In this document: positions 37,204 to 45,921 of the stretch, in pieces
How positions within the stretch are numbered: position 1 is the first letter of the stretch
Layout of the letters: every line of letters starts with the position of its first letter
Assembly (NCBI GenBank): GCA_013791855.1
Contig: VMTA01000018.1
Location: 53,659-117,658, forward strand
Reading direction: 5' to 3'
Length of the DNA stretch: 64,000 nucleotides
Source: Sideroxydans sp.
Lineage (GTDB): Bacteria; Pseudomonadota; Gammaproteobacteria; Burkholderiales; Gallionellaceae
Made by a program: the position numbers and the translations under genes
The notes under the pieces: generated by a model
Databases searched by the model: none
Seen by the model: the letters and a program-made list of their open reading frames with translations, nothing else
What the model was told of the DNA's origin: nothing

Positions 37204-37258
37204 TGCCTGTCGTGGCCGGATCGATCCGATACCGGGGCGGGGCCGAAGGAGTGTGATG

Positions 37259-38029
37259 ATGGGTGTTCGAACGATCATGAGCATGGCTTTGCTTTACGGC
37301 CTGCTTGGACTGACGGCGGCGGATGTCTGTCTGGCCGATGAAACGATCGAAGTGGTCAGGTCGGAAGGGGTGCTTCAGGTCGGCGAGCCGGACAAGCAGG
37401 CGACGGATGCCAAGGTCAAACGATTGACCGGCAACCGCTATGTGTTCAGCACGGGTGCCAACGGTAGGGCGGTGGTCAGAGTCGGCAACGCCGGATTCGT
37501 GGTCGTCGAACGCAACAGCTCGCTGGAGGTGGATCGCTCCAGCGGTGCGGTGAACCTCTTCAGGCAGGTCAGCGGTATGATCTATTACGCGATGAACAAG
37601 GTGCAGCGATCCACGCACAAGGTCAAGATCAAGACGACGACCGCCGTGATCGGCGTGCGCGGTACGCGCTTTGTGGTGGTCGATGAGGCGGCGCGCAAGG
37701 AGATCGGTATGCGCAAGGGCGAGATCAGCGTGACCAGCCCTAACGATGAGTACGAGATCCACCGACGGCAAGTGGACGACGAATTCGACGCATACAAGAA
37801 AGAGGCGCGCGATGCGATCGCGCGCGAGAAGAAGGCGTATGAAGACTATCGTGCGGAAACGGCCCGGGAGTTCATCGAGTACAAGCGCGAATTCACTTTG
37901 GCTGCCGACAGGATGGTGTCTTTCGATGGGAACAAAGTCACGGAAGGTGCGCTGAACGAAAAGACCAAGCAGGATATGGAAAGCCTCGAATCTTTCGGGG
38001 CGGAATGGATAGGGACAGTGCACGACTGA
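37259..38029 (+). CDS. FecR-domain periplasmic protein with F-x-x-Y-K/R repeat tail
   Basis: About 256 residues. GTG 37253, ATG 37256 and ATG 37259 are all in frame; 37259 lies best behind AAGGAG (37246-37251). A Sec signal precedes a FecR domain (about 40-165) with the hallmark TTTAVIGVRGTRFVV. The tail (37781-37900) is a charged helix with regularly spaced EFDAYKK, AYEDYRA and EFIEYKREF. No sigma factor or TonB receptor is adjacent, so it is not a classical FecIRA regulator; it is more likely a structural periplasmic protein of this locus. Confidence 0.75.
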   Translation: MGVRTIMSMALLYGLLGLTAADVCLADETIEVVRSEGVLQVGEPDKQATDAKVKRLTGNRYVFSTGANGRAVVRVGNAGFVVVERNSSLEVDRSSGAVNLFRQVSGMIYYAMNKVQRSTHKVKIKTTTAVIGVRGTRFVVVDEAARKEIGMRKGEISVTSPNDEYEIHRRQVDDEFDAYKKEARDAIAREKKAYEDYRAETAREFIEYKREFTLAADRMVSFDGNKVTEGALNEKTKQDMESLESFGAEWIGTVHD

Positions 38030-38091
38030 GTCGGGTCGCGTGCTGAAGTTCAATGGGGTGTTCGGGTATATCAATCAGAGGAGGGTGCATC

Positions 38092-38691
38092 ATGCGTAAT
38101 CGTATCGTTGGTTCGTTAGTGGTTCTGGGGATGTTGGCAGTCAGTGGTTGCGGCAGCGCGCCGGTAAAGGAAGAGAAGGTCGCGGCGGCACCAGAGTGCG
38201 TGTTCCCGAACTCCCAGCAAGCTGCACCGGACTGGGTGTGCGACATGCCGGTTGAAGGCGTGACGGTTTCTGCGGTAGGCGTGGCTGGGAAGTCCGCAGC
38301 CGGCGTGGGCTTCATGAAGCAGATGGCGATTGCCGATGCGCGCGTGCAACTGGCGCAGATGGTGCGTATCCGCGTGACCAATATGATCAAGCAGTATGCG
38401 GAGACGACCGGCGCAGCCAATCAGCAGACCGTGGACCAAGTGAATACATCGGTCACCAAACAGATCACGGAAGAGACACTGGTCGGCACGCGTTTGTATC
38501 GCACCATCACCGGGCCGGACGGTTCCATGTATGCACTGGTCGGACTGGATGAGGTCAGCGCTCAGAAGATCACCGAGACCGCGCTCAAGACCAGCATGAA
38601 CAACGATCGCGCAGCCTGGCAGCAGTTCCGTGCCCAAAAGGGACAGGACGAGTTGGCGGCAGACATCGCCCAACAAAAGCCGGCCCAGTAA
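38092..38691 (+). CDS. LPP20 family lipoprotein
   Basis: 199 residues from ATG 38092 (GAGGAGGG upstream). Lipoprotein signal RIVGSLVVLGMLAVSGC. The mature part has the LPP20 layout: APDWVCDMP, a glycine strand VSAVGVAG, IADARVQLAQMVRIRVTN helix and YALVGLDEVSAQKI. The C-terminus carries AAWQQFRAQKGQDEL, nearly the same as the next small lipoprotein. Related proteins (FlgP, LPP20) decorate outer-membrane complexes. Confidence 0.8.
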   Translation: MRNRIVGSLVVLGMLAVSGCGSAPVKEEKVAAAPECVFPNSQQAAPDWVCDMPVEGVTVSAVGVAGKSAAGVGFMKQMAIADARVQLAQMVRIRVTNMIKQYAETTGAANQQTVDQVNTSVTKQITEETLVGTRLYRTITGPDGSMYALVGLDEVSAQKITETALKTSMNNDRAAWQQFRAQKGQDELAADIAQQKPAQ

Positions 38692-38788
38692 CGGCGAAAG
38701 CGCAGCGATTGCGCGAGACCACGGTCGGCCTGTCGCGGATCGCGACAGGCCGACTCCAGTGAGCGGTTAGATAAATTAGGGAGGCAAT

Positions 38789-38941
38789 ATGCGTAGATTC
38801 ATCGCTTTGATGCTGTCGGTCGGTTTCCTGTGTGTAACGACCGGTTGTGCCACGAAGAAAGATCAGGACGATTGGGAGCAATACCGTGCCAAGAAGGCAC
38901 AGGATGAACTCTCGACCGAGACGCAGAAGAGCGCGCCCTGA
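38789..38941 (+). CDS. 50-aa lipoprotein with WEQYR motif
   Basis: A short gene with GGGAGG upstream of ATG 38789. It encodes a lipoprotein signal (LMLSVGFLCVTTGC) and a mature peptide of about 30 residues that is almost only the motif DDWEQYRAKKAQDEL. That motif closely matches the C-terminus of the upstream LPP20 lipoprotein (AAWQQFRAQKGQDEL). It probably acts as an outer-membrane anchor or docking peptide for its neighbours (inference). Confidence 0.72.
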   Translation: MRRFIALMLSVGFLCVTTGCATKKDQDDWEQYRAKKAQDELSTETQKSAP

Positions 38942-38978
38942 TTCCGGCCGGATGTAACGTAGCTTCGGATCGTCTTGC

Positions 38979-40451
38979 ATGACATCTGGTGATCGATGCA
39001 CGCCGTTACTGTTGTGCGGGATGCTCATCGTGCCGCAATGTGTGGCGGCGTCTGACGATTTCGAAAGCTACCGCCGGCAGCAACAGCAGGGCATACACAA
39101 GCAGCAGGCTGAGTTCCAGTCCTACCGCGAGCAGCAGGATGCCGACTTCGCCGATTTTCTCAAGATGCGGTGGCGCGAGTTCGACAGCTTTCAGGGCAAA
39201 GTGCGCATCAAAGAGCCCAAGCCCGCGCATATCCCCGTTGCGCCGGGAGTAACGCCACCCAGACAAATCATCGCACCGAAGCCGGTCGCGCCCGTGCGCC
39301 CCGCTCCGCCCGTGCCGTCCAAGCCCTTGCCGGTGTCGCCGGACAGCTTGCGCGTCGATTTCTACGGCAATCCGCTCGACTTCAGCTTCGATCCGGCATG
39401 GCAGCGTTACCGTTCTGTCGAGCAAGCATCATCACAAGCGATGAGCGCCTTCTGGACGATGATGAGCGGTAGCCGCTATGCGCAGACGCTGCAGGCTATC
39501 GACAAGGCCAGCCAACGACTCAAACTGGACGATTGGGGCAGGGTCTCACTCTGGCGCGCGGTGGCACAGTCCCTGCAGCCCGGTCGCAAGACTGAACAAA
39601 GACTCCTGCTCTGGTACTTCCTGATCAAATCCGGCTATGACGTGCGTCTGGGCTATGCGGGCAACGATGTCTATCTGTTCGTGGCGGTGCGGCAACCGGT
39701 GTATGCGACCAAGTTCACTCGCGTCGGCGAGCAGACCTACTACGCCGTACTGGCGGACGATCGCGGCGACAGCATCGGTCGTTTCTATACCTATGAGGCC
39801 AACTACCCGGTCAAGTTGAAAGCACTGGATATCAGTTCTGCTGCGATCGGTTTCACGCGCGAAGTGCGTGCAGAGCGCAGCTTGTCTTTCGACTACAAAG
39901 GACAGGCGGTGAAGTTGAGCGTGCCGTATGACCGCAGCCTGGTCGAATATCTGGAAGGTTTTCCGCAGTCGGAGTTCGCGCTTTATTTCGATACCGATGG
40001 CAGCTCGTTGTTGCGCCGCAGTGTGTTGGCCGAGTTGCGCACATACACGGCAAAGATGAAAGAACAGGAGGCGGTCAACTTCCTGCTGGCCTTCGTGCAG
40101 CGCGCTTTTGCCTACAAGACGGATAACGATCAGTTCGGACGCGAGAAATATTTTTTCATCGAGGAGTCATTGTATTTCCCCTACAACGACTGCGAGGACC
40201 GCTCGGTGCTGTTCGCCTGGCTGGTGCGCGAACTGACGGGCCTGAAAGTGATCGGCTTGCTATACCCGGGTCATATGACGACGGCTGTCGCCCTCACGCA
40301 GCCGGGAAACGGTATGGCGAGCGTCGAACATCACGGGCAGCGATTCGTCATCGCCGACCCTACCTATATCGGTGCGACGGTCGGCATGGCGATGCCGGCA
40401 TATGCCGCGACCAAACCCAGCCAGATCGTAGCCATCAGGAACGGAAGCTAA
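38979..40451 (+). CDS. exported transglutaminase-like protein
   Basis: 490 residues with a signal peptide (LLLCGMLIVPQCVAAS). The mature N-terminus (39056-39190) has spaced DDFESYRRQ, EFQSYREQQ and DFADF motifs like the FecR-protein tail. A Pro-rich linker follows (about 90-125). The C-terminal domain has a transglutaminase-type triad: Cys405 in YNDCEDRSVLFAWL, His432 in GHMTTAV, Asp460 in VIADPTY. Such domains act as transglutaminases, proteases or amidases. It overlaps the convergent SulP gene by 4 bases. Substrate unknown. Confidence 0.75.
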   Translation: MTSGDRCTPLLLCGMLIVPQCVAASDDFESYRRQQQQGIHKQQAEFQSYREQQDADFADFLKMRWREFDSFQGKVRIKEPKPAHIPVAPGVTPPRQIIAPKPVAPVRPAPPVPSKPLPVSPDSLRVDFYGNPLDFSFDPAWQRYRSVEQASSQAMSAFWTMMSGSRYAQTLQAIDKASQRLKLDDWGRVSLWRAVAQSLQPGRKTEQRLLLWYFLIKSGYDVRLGYAGNDVYLFVAVRQPVYATKFTRVGEQTYYAVLADDRGDSIGRFYTYEANYPVKLKALDISSAAIGFTREVRAERSLSFDYKGQAVKLSVPYDRSLVEYLEGFPQSEFALYFDTDGSSLLRRSVLAELRTYTAKMKEQEAVNFLLAFVQRAFAYKTDNDQFGREKYFFIEESLYFPYNDCEDRSVLFAWLVRELTGLKVIGLLYPGHMTTAVALTQPGNGMASVEHHGQRFVIADPTYIGATVGMAMPAYAATKPSQIVAIRNGS

Positions 40452-42139
40452 GCGCCGTTCGGTTTCGGCAGCAGTTCGCGCGCGCGCCGCAGCGCCTCTT
40501 CCACGCTACCCACCACGTTCTCCCGGCCCACCTGGTCGAAGAATCCGGACTGATGCATCAGGAAATAGGGCTGGGTATGCGGGCCGCACAGGATGAGGTG
40601 CTTGCCGCGTTTGCGCAGTTTGTTGTGCAGGTGTTCCAGCTTGTGCAGCGCGCTCGAATCCATGCTGATCACTTCGTGCATCTTGAGGATCAGCACCTCG
40701 GGTTCGTTGTGCAACTCGATGAGGATGTTCTCCAGCTTGTCCGCCGCGCCGAAGAACAGCGCGCCGAACACACGGTAGATCACCACGCCCTTGGGCACCG
40801 CCTTGCGCATGACGGTGGCCTCGCCGTCGTCGGGCTGCGGCGACTCGTCCGCCACACTGACATGGGTGAGGTCGGTGATGCGGTGCATGAAAGAGAACAC
40901 CGCGATGAACAGGCCGATCTCCACCGCCACCGTCAGGCCGAACATCACCGTCAGCACGAAGGTGACAACCAGCACGGCACTGTCGCTCAGCGGATATTTG
41001 CGCAGCGTGCGGAAGCCTTCCCATTCGCCCATGTTGATTGCCACCACCAGCAGGATGGCCGATAGCGACGCGAGCGGGATGTATTGCGCCAGCGGCGCTG
41101 CGACCAGCACGATCACCAGCAGCGTCAGCGCGTGCACGATGCCGGACACCGGGCTGGTCGCGCCGCTGCGCACATTGGTCGCGGTGCGCGCGATGGCACC
41201 GGTGGCGGGCAGGCCGCCGAAGAACGGCGTGACGATGTTGGCGATGCCCTGCGCGATCAGCTCCTGATTCGAGTCATGCTTGTCGTCGATCATGCCGTCC
41301 GCCACCGCCGCCGACAGCAGCGACTCGATGGCGCCCAGCAGCGCGATGGTCATCGCCGGTGCGAACAGGTGGCGCAGGGTGGCGAAGGTGAGCTCCGGGA
41401 ATTCGAAGTTGGGCAGGCCCTGCGGGATGCCGCCGAAGCGGCTGCCGATGGTCTCGGTGGGCAGATTGAACAGGCCGACCAGCAGCGTGCCGATGATGAG
41501 AGCCACGATGGGTGACGGCAGCTTCTGTGCCCAGCGCTTGGGATAGAACCAGATCAGCAAGGCCGAGGCGATGGCCAGCGTGACGGTGAGCGGGTCTATG
41601 CTGCCGATGGCCGCATAGATGGCGCGCAACTTGCCGAGGAAGTCGGCCGGCATCACTTCGATCTGCAGGCCGAAGAACTCCTTCACCTGACTCAGGATGA
41701 TCAACACGGCGATGCCGTTGGTGAAACCGATGATGAGCGGGCGCGGGAAATATTTGATCAGGTTGCCCAGCTTGAACAGCCCCATCGCCATCAGCATCAC
41801 GCCGGCCATCATGGTGCAGATCAGCAGGTTGGCATAACCGTACTGCAGGATGATGTTGTACACGATGACGATGAACGCGCCGGTCGGCCCGCCGATCTGC
41901 ACGCGTGAGCCGCCGAGGGCGGAGATGATGAAACCGGCGATGATGGCGGTGAAGATGCCCGCTTCGGGCTTCGCACCGGAAGCGATGGCAAAGGCGATGG
42001 CCAGCGGCAGGGCGACGATGCCGACGGTGATGCCGGCGGAGATATCTGTTCTGAAGCGCGCTTGATTGTAGTCGCGCAGTGAATCGATCAGACGGGGACG
42101 AAAGTAAGACGAGATCGTGGCAAGTATTGCGTGTTTCAT
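40448..42139 (-). CDS. SulP family anion transporter with STAS domain
   Basis: 563 residues. Typical SLC26/SulP N-terminus (DISAGITVGIVALPLAIAFAIASGAKPEAGI), about 12-14 hydrophobic helices with IQIGGPTGAFIVIV and GGLPATGAIARTATNVRSGATS, then a cytoplasmic STAS domain (about 445-550). It imports sulfate, bicarbonate or other small anions; the substrate cannot be read from sequence. Neighbours give no clear hint. Confidence 0.9.
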   Translation of the reverse strand: MKHAILATISSYFRPRLIDSLRDYNQARFRTDISAGITVGIVALPLAIAFAIASGAKPEAGIFTAIIAGFIISALGGSRVQIGGPTGAFIVIVYNIILQYGYANLLICTMMAGVMLMAMGLFKLGNLIKYFPRPLIIGFTNGIAVLIILSQVKEFFGLQIEVMPADFLGKLRAIYAAIGSIDPLTVTLAIASALLIWFYPKRWAQKLPSPIVALIIGTLLVGLFNLPTETIGSRFGGIPQGLPNFEFPELTFATLRHLFAPAMTIALLGAIESLLSAAVADGMIDDKHDSNQELIAQGIANIVTPFFGGLPATGAIARTATNVRSGATSPVSGIVHALTLLVIVLVAAPLAQYIPLASLSAILLVVAINMGEWEGFRTLRKYPLSDSAVLVVTFVLTVMFGLTVAVEIGLFIAVFSFMHRITDLTHVSVADESPQPDDGEATVMRKAVPKGVVIYRVFGALFFGAADKLENILIELHNEPEVLILKMHEVISMDSSALHKLEHLHNKLRKRGKHLILCGPHTQPYFLMHQSGFFDQVGRENVVGSVEEALRRARELLPKPNGA

Positions 42140-42175
42140 GATGGCTGTTTCAGCACCTCCTGTTGGGTGGCGATC

Positions 42176-43159
42176 CTACGCCTGTCGTTGTGCGGCGAAA
42201 AGGGCCGGACCGTATAAAGCAGCGCGGTCGTTGAGGATGACGCGCACAGGTATCGCTTCGAGTAGCGGGCGCATGCGGCCCTTGTCGAAGAAGGCGTTGA
42301 GGAACACGCCACTTTCCAGCAGCGGCATGATCTTGGGTGCGATGCCGCCGCCGATATAAAGTCCGCCGCTGCACATCGTCTTCAGCGCCAGATTCCCCGC
42401 CTCCGCGCCGTACAGGCTGACGAAGCGGTGCATGGTCTCGGTACACAAGGCATCGCGTTCCGACAACGCAGCATTGGAGATGGCCGCCGCCTTGCCCTGC
42501 GTCCGCATCGCATCCGCCAGCCATTCCGGCGTGTGTGCGCTGTTGCGCGTCAGCAGAAAATCATAAAGATCGGGGATGCCCATGCCGGACACCACGCGCT
42601 CCCAGCTCACGTGGCCGAAGCGCTGGCGCAAGGTCTGCGCAAAGTCGAACTCCAGCGCATCACGCGGCGCGAAACTGGCGTGGCCGCCTTCGGTGGCATA
42701 GGGTCTATGGGTATGGCCGTCCCAGAACAGTCCGGCCTCGCCCAGTCCGGTACCGGCGGCGGCGATGGCGCGGTTGCCGTGTGCATCGGGCTTGCCCGCA
42801 TGCAGGGTGAATACATCGTCCGCCTGTAACGCGGGCAGGCCGTAAGCGGTCGCTTCCAGATCGTTCAGCAGATGGCAGTTGGCGAATCCGAAACGCTTGC
42901 GCAAGGCATCGGCTTCGATGCGCCATGGCAGGTTGGTGGTTTGTACCGTGTCGTGGTGTACCGGCCCTGCCACGCCGAAAGCGGCGGACTGTATCGCACC
43001 GGCAGTGGCCATGAAGTCGGCCAGCAGATCATCGAAGCTGGCGTAGTCGGCGCTGACGAATTCGCGTTCGCTGGTGATCGTCGCTTGCGTGCCGCTGACT
43101 TCGACCAGTGCCAGTCGTGTCTTCGTGCCGCCGATATCACCTGCCAATACGCCTGCCAT
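42176..43159 (-). CDS. glk: glucokinase
   Basis: 327 residues. ATP-binding phosphate-1 motif LAGDIGGTKTRLALVE at the N-terminus, the sugar-site NDLEATAYGL, GTGLGEAGLFW and CSGGLYIGGGIAPK blocks are as in the E. coli-type glucokinase family (no ROK zinc motif). It phosphorylates glucose to glucose-6-phosphate. Upstream, 36 bases separate its stop from the SulP start. Confidence 0.93.
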   Translation of the reverse strand: MAGVLAGDIGGTKTRLALVEVSGTQATITSEREFVSADYASFDDLLADFMATAGAIQSAAFGVAGPVHHDTVQTTNLPWRIEADALRKRFGFANCHLLNDLEATAYGLPALQADDVFTLHAGKPDAHGNRAIAAAGTGLGEAGLFWDGHTHRPYATEGGHASFAPRDALEFDFAQTLRQRFGHVSWERVVSGMGIPDLYDFLLTRNSAHTPEWLADAMRTQGKAAAISNAALSERDALCTETMHRFVSLYGAEAGNLALKTMCSGGLYIGGGIAPKIMPLLESGVFLNAFFDKGRMRPLLEAIPVRVILNDRAALYGPALFAAQRQA

Positions 43160-43218
43160 GTAAGCCTCTAGCCCGAAAGGAAATGTAGGCGCGGATGATA
43201 CGCCCAGTCTTCATCAAA

Positions 43219-43258
43219 ATCTCACGCACTTGTCATCTGCGCTTCATACGGGCTGCAC
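43219..43258 (+). promoter_or_regulatory. candidate Pho box upstream of the phospholipase gene
   Basis: Direct repeats with an 11-base period: ATCTCAC (43219), TTGTCAT (43230), GCTTCAT (43241) and weaker GCTGCAC (43252), each separated by 4 bases. TTGTCAT matches the PhoB half-site CTGTCAT in 6 of 7 positions. A possible -10 (CATACT, 43258-43263) follows, just before the gene. Confidence 0.55.
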
Positions 43259-43270
43259 ATACTGCGCGCC

Positions 43271-44122
43271 ATGAAGATCGTGATGGGACATTGGCGCTGG
43301 TGGATCCCGCTGCTGTTATGGAGCGCGGATGCCAATGCATGGGGGCTGAACACCCACGTCTATTTCGCCCAGCTGCTGCTGTGGGCCGTGCCGCTCACCG
43401 ACGCGCGCTTCCGCAAGGCCGTGCTCGCCTATCCCCGCTTGGTGCTGGCTGGCGCCTGTCTGCCCGACCTCGCGCTATGGAGCGACCGCAGCTGGGGCGA
43501 ACCGTTCACCACCACCCACCAGTGGCAACGCGCCCGCAAGCTGCTGGACGATGCGCAGAGCGACGAGGAATGCGCGCTGTCACTGGGTTTCGTCAGCCAC
43601 CTGCTGGTGGACGTGATCGCGCATAACCACTTCGTGCCCGCTCACGAGAAACTGTGGGGCAATGTGCCGGTGCTCACCCATGCCGCCTGCGAATGGGCGA
43701 TGGACATGCATATCCGCGCGCAACTGTTCGCCGCACCGGGCGAGTTGATGGACGCGCACCGCAGCGAGCTGGCCGAATACGTCGCGCAACATTTCGCCTG
43801 CCCGCAGCCCATCGCCAAACGCGGTATCGCCATGCTGTCGGGTGCCGAGCAGTTGCTGCGCGTCAGCCATCTGTCGCAACTCTGCCATCGTGGCGGCAAA
43901 TTCTTCGACGGCGGCATGTCGCGCCGCTTCGATTACTACCTGAACGAGACCGGTGCACGCCTCATCCATATCGACCGCATCTTGACTGGCGAAGAACCGG
44001 TATGGGACGCCAACCCGCACGCCGACGACCCCGCCATCCGCCAGCGCATCGAACTGCTGCGCCCGCGTGAACTGCGCCACCGTATGCCTTTGCCGCAGGA
44101 CGTGTTCAGCTCCCAGCTCTGA
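43271..44122 (+). CDS. secreted zinc-dependent phospholipase C-like protein
   Basis: 283 residues. The signal peptide likely ends ANA before Trp24, so the mature protein begins WGLNTHVYFAQ. In zinc-dependent phospholipase C/P1-nuclease proteins the N-terminal Trp and the following His are metal ligands. Further likely ligands are in LAGACLPDLALW and FVSHLLVDVIAHNHFVP. It should release phosphate-containing head groups outside the cell. No clear Shine-Dalgarno precedes 43271; ATG 43283 is an alternative. The Pho-box-like sequence upstream fits a phosphate-starvation role. Confidence 0.75.
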   Translation: MKIVMGHWRWWIPLLLWSADANAWGLNTHVYFAQLLLWAVPLTDARFRKAVLAYPRLVLAGACLPDLALWSDRSWGEPFTTTHQWQRARKLLDDAQSDEECALSLGFVSHLLVDVIAHNHFVPAHEKLWGNVPVLTHAACEWAMDMHIRAQLFAAPGELMDAHRSELAEYVAQHFACPQPIAKRGIAMLSGAEQLLRVSHLSQLCHRGGKFFDGGMSRRFDYYLNETGARLIHIDRILTGEEPVWDANPHADDPAIRQRIELLRPRELRHRMPLPQDVFSSQL

Positions 44123-44131
44123 CGCGGCGGT

Positions 44132-44160
44132 TTGTTACGGAACTGCAACACACAATTCAC
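44132..44160 (+). promoter_or_regulatory. candidate Pho box upstream of phnF
   Basis: TTGTTAC (44132), CTGCAAC (44143) and AATTCAC (44154) form direct repeats with an 11-base period and 4-base spacers, matching the PhoB arrangement with about 4-5 of 7 positions each. Weaker than the phospholipase site, but in the expected place. Confidence 0.4.
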
Positions 44161-44203
44161 CGGCACGAAATATTCGCCCGGCAAGATGGCTGCATCACTT
44201 ATC

Positions 44204-44213
44204 TAGACATCTA
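44204..44213. promoter_or_regulatory. putative PhnF operator 1 (TAGACATCTA)
   Basis: TAGACATCTA, a TAGA-NN-TCTA dyad, ends 5 bases before the phnF start. The identical 10-mer recurs at 47850 in front of phnG. GntR/HutC regulators related to PhnF bind short dyads of this kind, so autoregulation is likely (inference). Confidence 0.6.
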
Positions 44214-44218
44214 CTGCC

Positions 44219-44950
44219 ATGAGTCTGTATGCCATCGAACGCGACACCGGTATCGCCCTGTATGCACAGATCGCCGAAGTGCTGGAGCGCGAATACGTGC
44301 GTCACGGTTCGCCCGGCGACAGGCTGCCTGCGGAGGGTGAGCTGGCTGCGCGCTTCGGCGTGAACCGTCACACCCTGCGCCGGGCGGTGGATGAACTGAT
44401 CATCGAAGGCCTGCTGGAGCGTCAACACGGAGTGGGCATCTTCATCACCGACCGCCTGCTTGACTACCGCGTCGGCAGCGGCACACGCTTCACCCAGACA
44501 CTGGCCGAGATCGGTATCGCCACCGATACCAAGGTGATCCGCAAGATGGTGGCACCTGCCTCGTCGGGTGTGGCCAAGCATCTGGCCATCGGGGAAGACG
44601 AAGACGTGCTGTGGATAGAGACGCTGCGCATCGCCGATGGCATGCCCTTCTGCGTGATCTCGCACTTCCTGCCGCTGACGCCCTATCGCGAACTGCTGGA
44701 GGACTATCAGAGCGGTTCGCTACATGCCGTGCTGAACCAACACTGCGGTGCGCTGCGCCGCACCGAAAGCCTGGTCACCGCCGTGTTGCCGCAGGGCGAC
44801 GACGCGAAACTGCTGGGCATCACCCAGCACCGGCCCGTATTGCGGGTCAAGAGTTTGAACGTGCTCGAAAGCGATGCAACACCGGTCGAGTACGCCATCA
44901 CACGGTTCCGGGCCGACCGGATCCAACTTTGCATCACCCCGACCCAGTAA
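44219..44950 (+). CDS. phnF: phosphonate metabolism regulator PhnF (GntR/HutC family)
   Basis: 243 residues: N-terminal winged helix (LPAEGELAARFGVNRHTLRRAV, about 35-56) and C-terminal UTRA effector domain (VLWIETLRIADGMPFCVISHFLP). Heads phnF-D-C-E. It is expected to repress phn genes until a ligand such as phosphate or a phosphonate metabolite is sensed; TAGACATCTA sites lie upstream of it and of phnG. Confidence 0.9.
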   Translation: MSLYAIERDTGIALYAQIAEVLEREYVRHGSPGDRLPAEGELAARFGVNRHTLRRAVDELIIEGLLERQHGVGIFITDRLLDYRVGSGTRFTQTLAEIGIATDTKVIRKMVAPASSGVAKHLAIGEDEDVLWIETLRIADGMPFCVISHFLPLTPYRELLEDYQSGSLHAVLNQHCGALRRTESLVTAVLPQGDDAKLLGITQHRPVLRVKSLNVLESDATPVEYAITRFRADRIQLCITPTQ

Positions 44951-44984
44951 CACCTTTTTATCTTTCCCGACAGGAGCCTCACAA

Positions 44985-45917
44985 ATGAAACTCAAGCAAA
45001 TCCTATTCTCGGCATTGGTCTGCACCGCGATGGTCGCCCCCCAGAGCATGGCAGCCGCCATGCAGGACGGCAGCAAGGCACACCCCTTGCGCGTCATGTT
45101 GATCCCCGCCGACGGCGGCACCGAAGACGGCACCAAAGCGGACTTCGTGCCGATCTTCAATGCGGTGACCAAGACCACCGGCCTGCATTTCGACATCCGC
45201 GTGGGCCAGAGCTACAGCGCAGTGATGGAAGCCATGTGCCTGAAGCAGACCGAGATCGCCTTCTTCGGTGCAGCCAGCTACATCCCGGTACGCGACAAAG
45301 GTTGCGCCAAACTGCTAGCCGTCGCAGTGCACAAAGGTGCTTCCGTGTACCACTCCGGCATCTTCGCGAGTACCGATTCTTCCTACAAAAGCCTGAAGGA
45401 TACGAAAGGTGCGCGTCTGGCACTGGGCGATGTGAATTCGACATCGAGCTTCGTCTATCCGGTGGCTATGCTGATGGATGCGGGTGTCGATCCGGCACGC
45501 GACATGGGGCAGGTGGTGATCACCGGCAGCCATGCCAACTCGCTCAAAGCGGTAGCCGAAGGCAAGGCAGACCTGAGCGGCGCATCGTTCGATTCCTTCG
45601 AGAAAGCCGTGAAGCAGGGCGCGATCGATCCGACCAAGGTGCGTGTGCTGGCCAAGAGCGAGCCTATCCCACAGCCGCCGCTGGCGATGTCGACAGCACT
45701 GCCAAAAAAGATCCAGATGAAGTTGAAGGATGCTTTCAACAACGTGCATAAGGCAGAGGGTGTCACGCCCGACATGATCCGCGGCTACGGTGGTTCGAAA
45801 GTGGATCGCTACGACGCCGACTTCCCGGAATCCGGCATGGATGCCCCAGGCAAAAAGCTGGCGCTGGTGGATGACCAGGTGAAAGCCGAACTACTCAAGA
45901 AAGCGGCCCAACGCTAA
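44985..45917 (+). CDS. phnD: phosphonate ABC transporter substrate-binding protein PhnD
   Basis: 310 residues from ATG 44985 (AGGAGCC upstream), giving a clean Sec signal (KLKQILFSALVCTAMVAPQ). Periplasmic binding protein with LRVMLIPADGG, FFGAASYIPVRDKGC, LALGDVNSTSSFVYPVAML and YGGSKVDRYDADF. PhnD captures alkylphosphonates for PhnCE. A longer frame to 44874 only overlaps phnF. Confidence 0.94.
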   Translation: MKLKQILFSALVCTAMVAPQSMAAAMQDGSKAHPLRVMLIPADGGTEDGTKADFVPIFNAVTKTTGLHFDIRVGQSYSAVMEAMCLKQTEIAFFGAASYIPVRDKGCAKLLAVAVHKGASVYHSGIFASTDSSYKSLKDTKGARLALGDVNSTSSFVYPVAMLMDAGVDPARDMGQVVITGSHANSLKAVAEGKADLSGASFDSFEKAVKQGAIDPTKVRVLAKSEPIPQPPLAMSTALPKKIQMKLKDAFNNVHKAEGVTPDMIRGYGGSKVDRYDADFPESGMDAPGKKLALVDDQVKAELLKKAAQR

Positions 45918-45921
45918 GCAG

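Noticed and set aside
37259..38029. FecIR-type iron signalling
   Set aside because: No sigma factor or TonB-dependent receptor is adjacent, and the C-terminal tail differs from FecR regulators.
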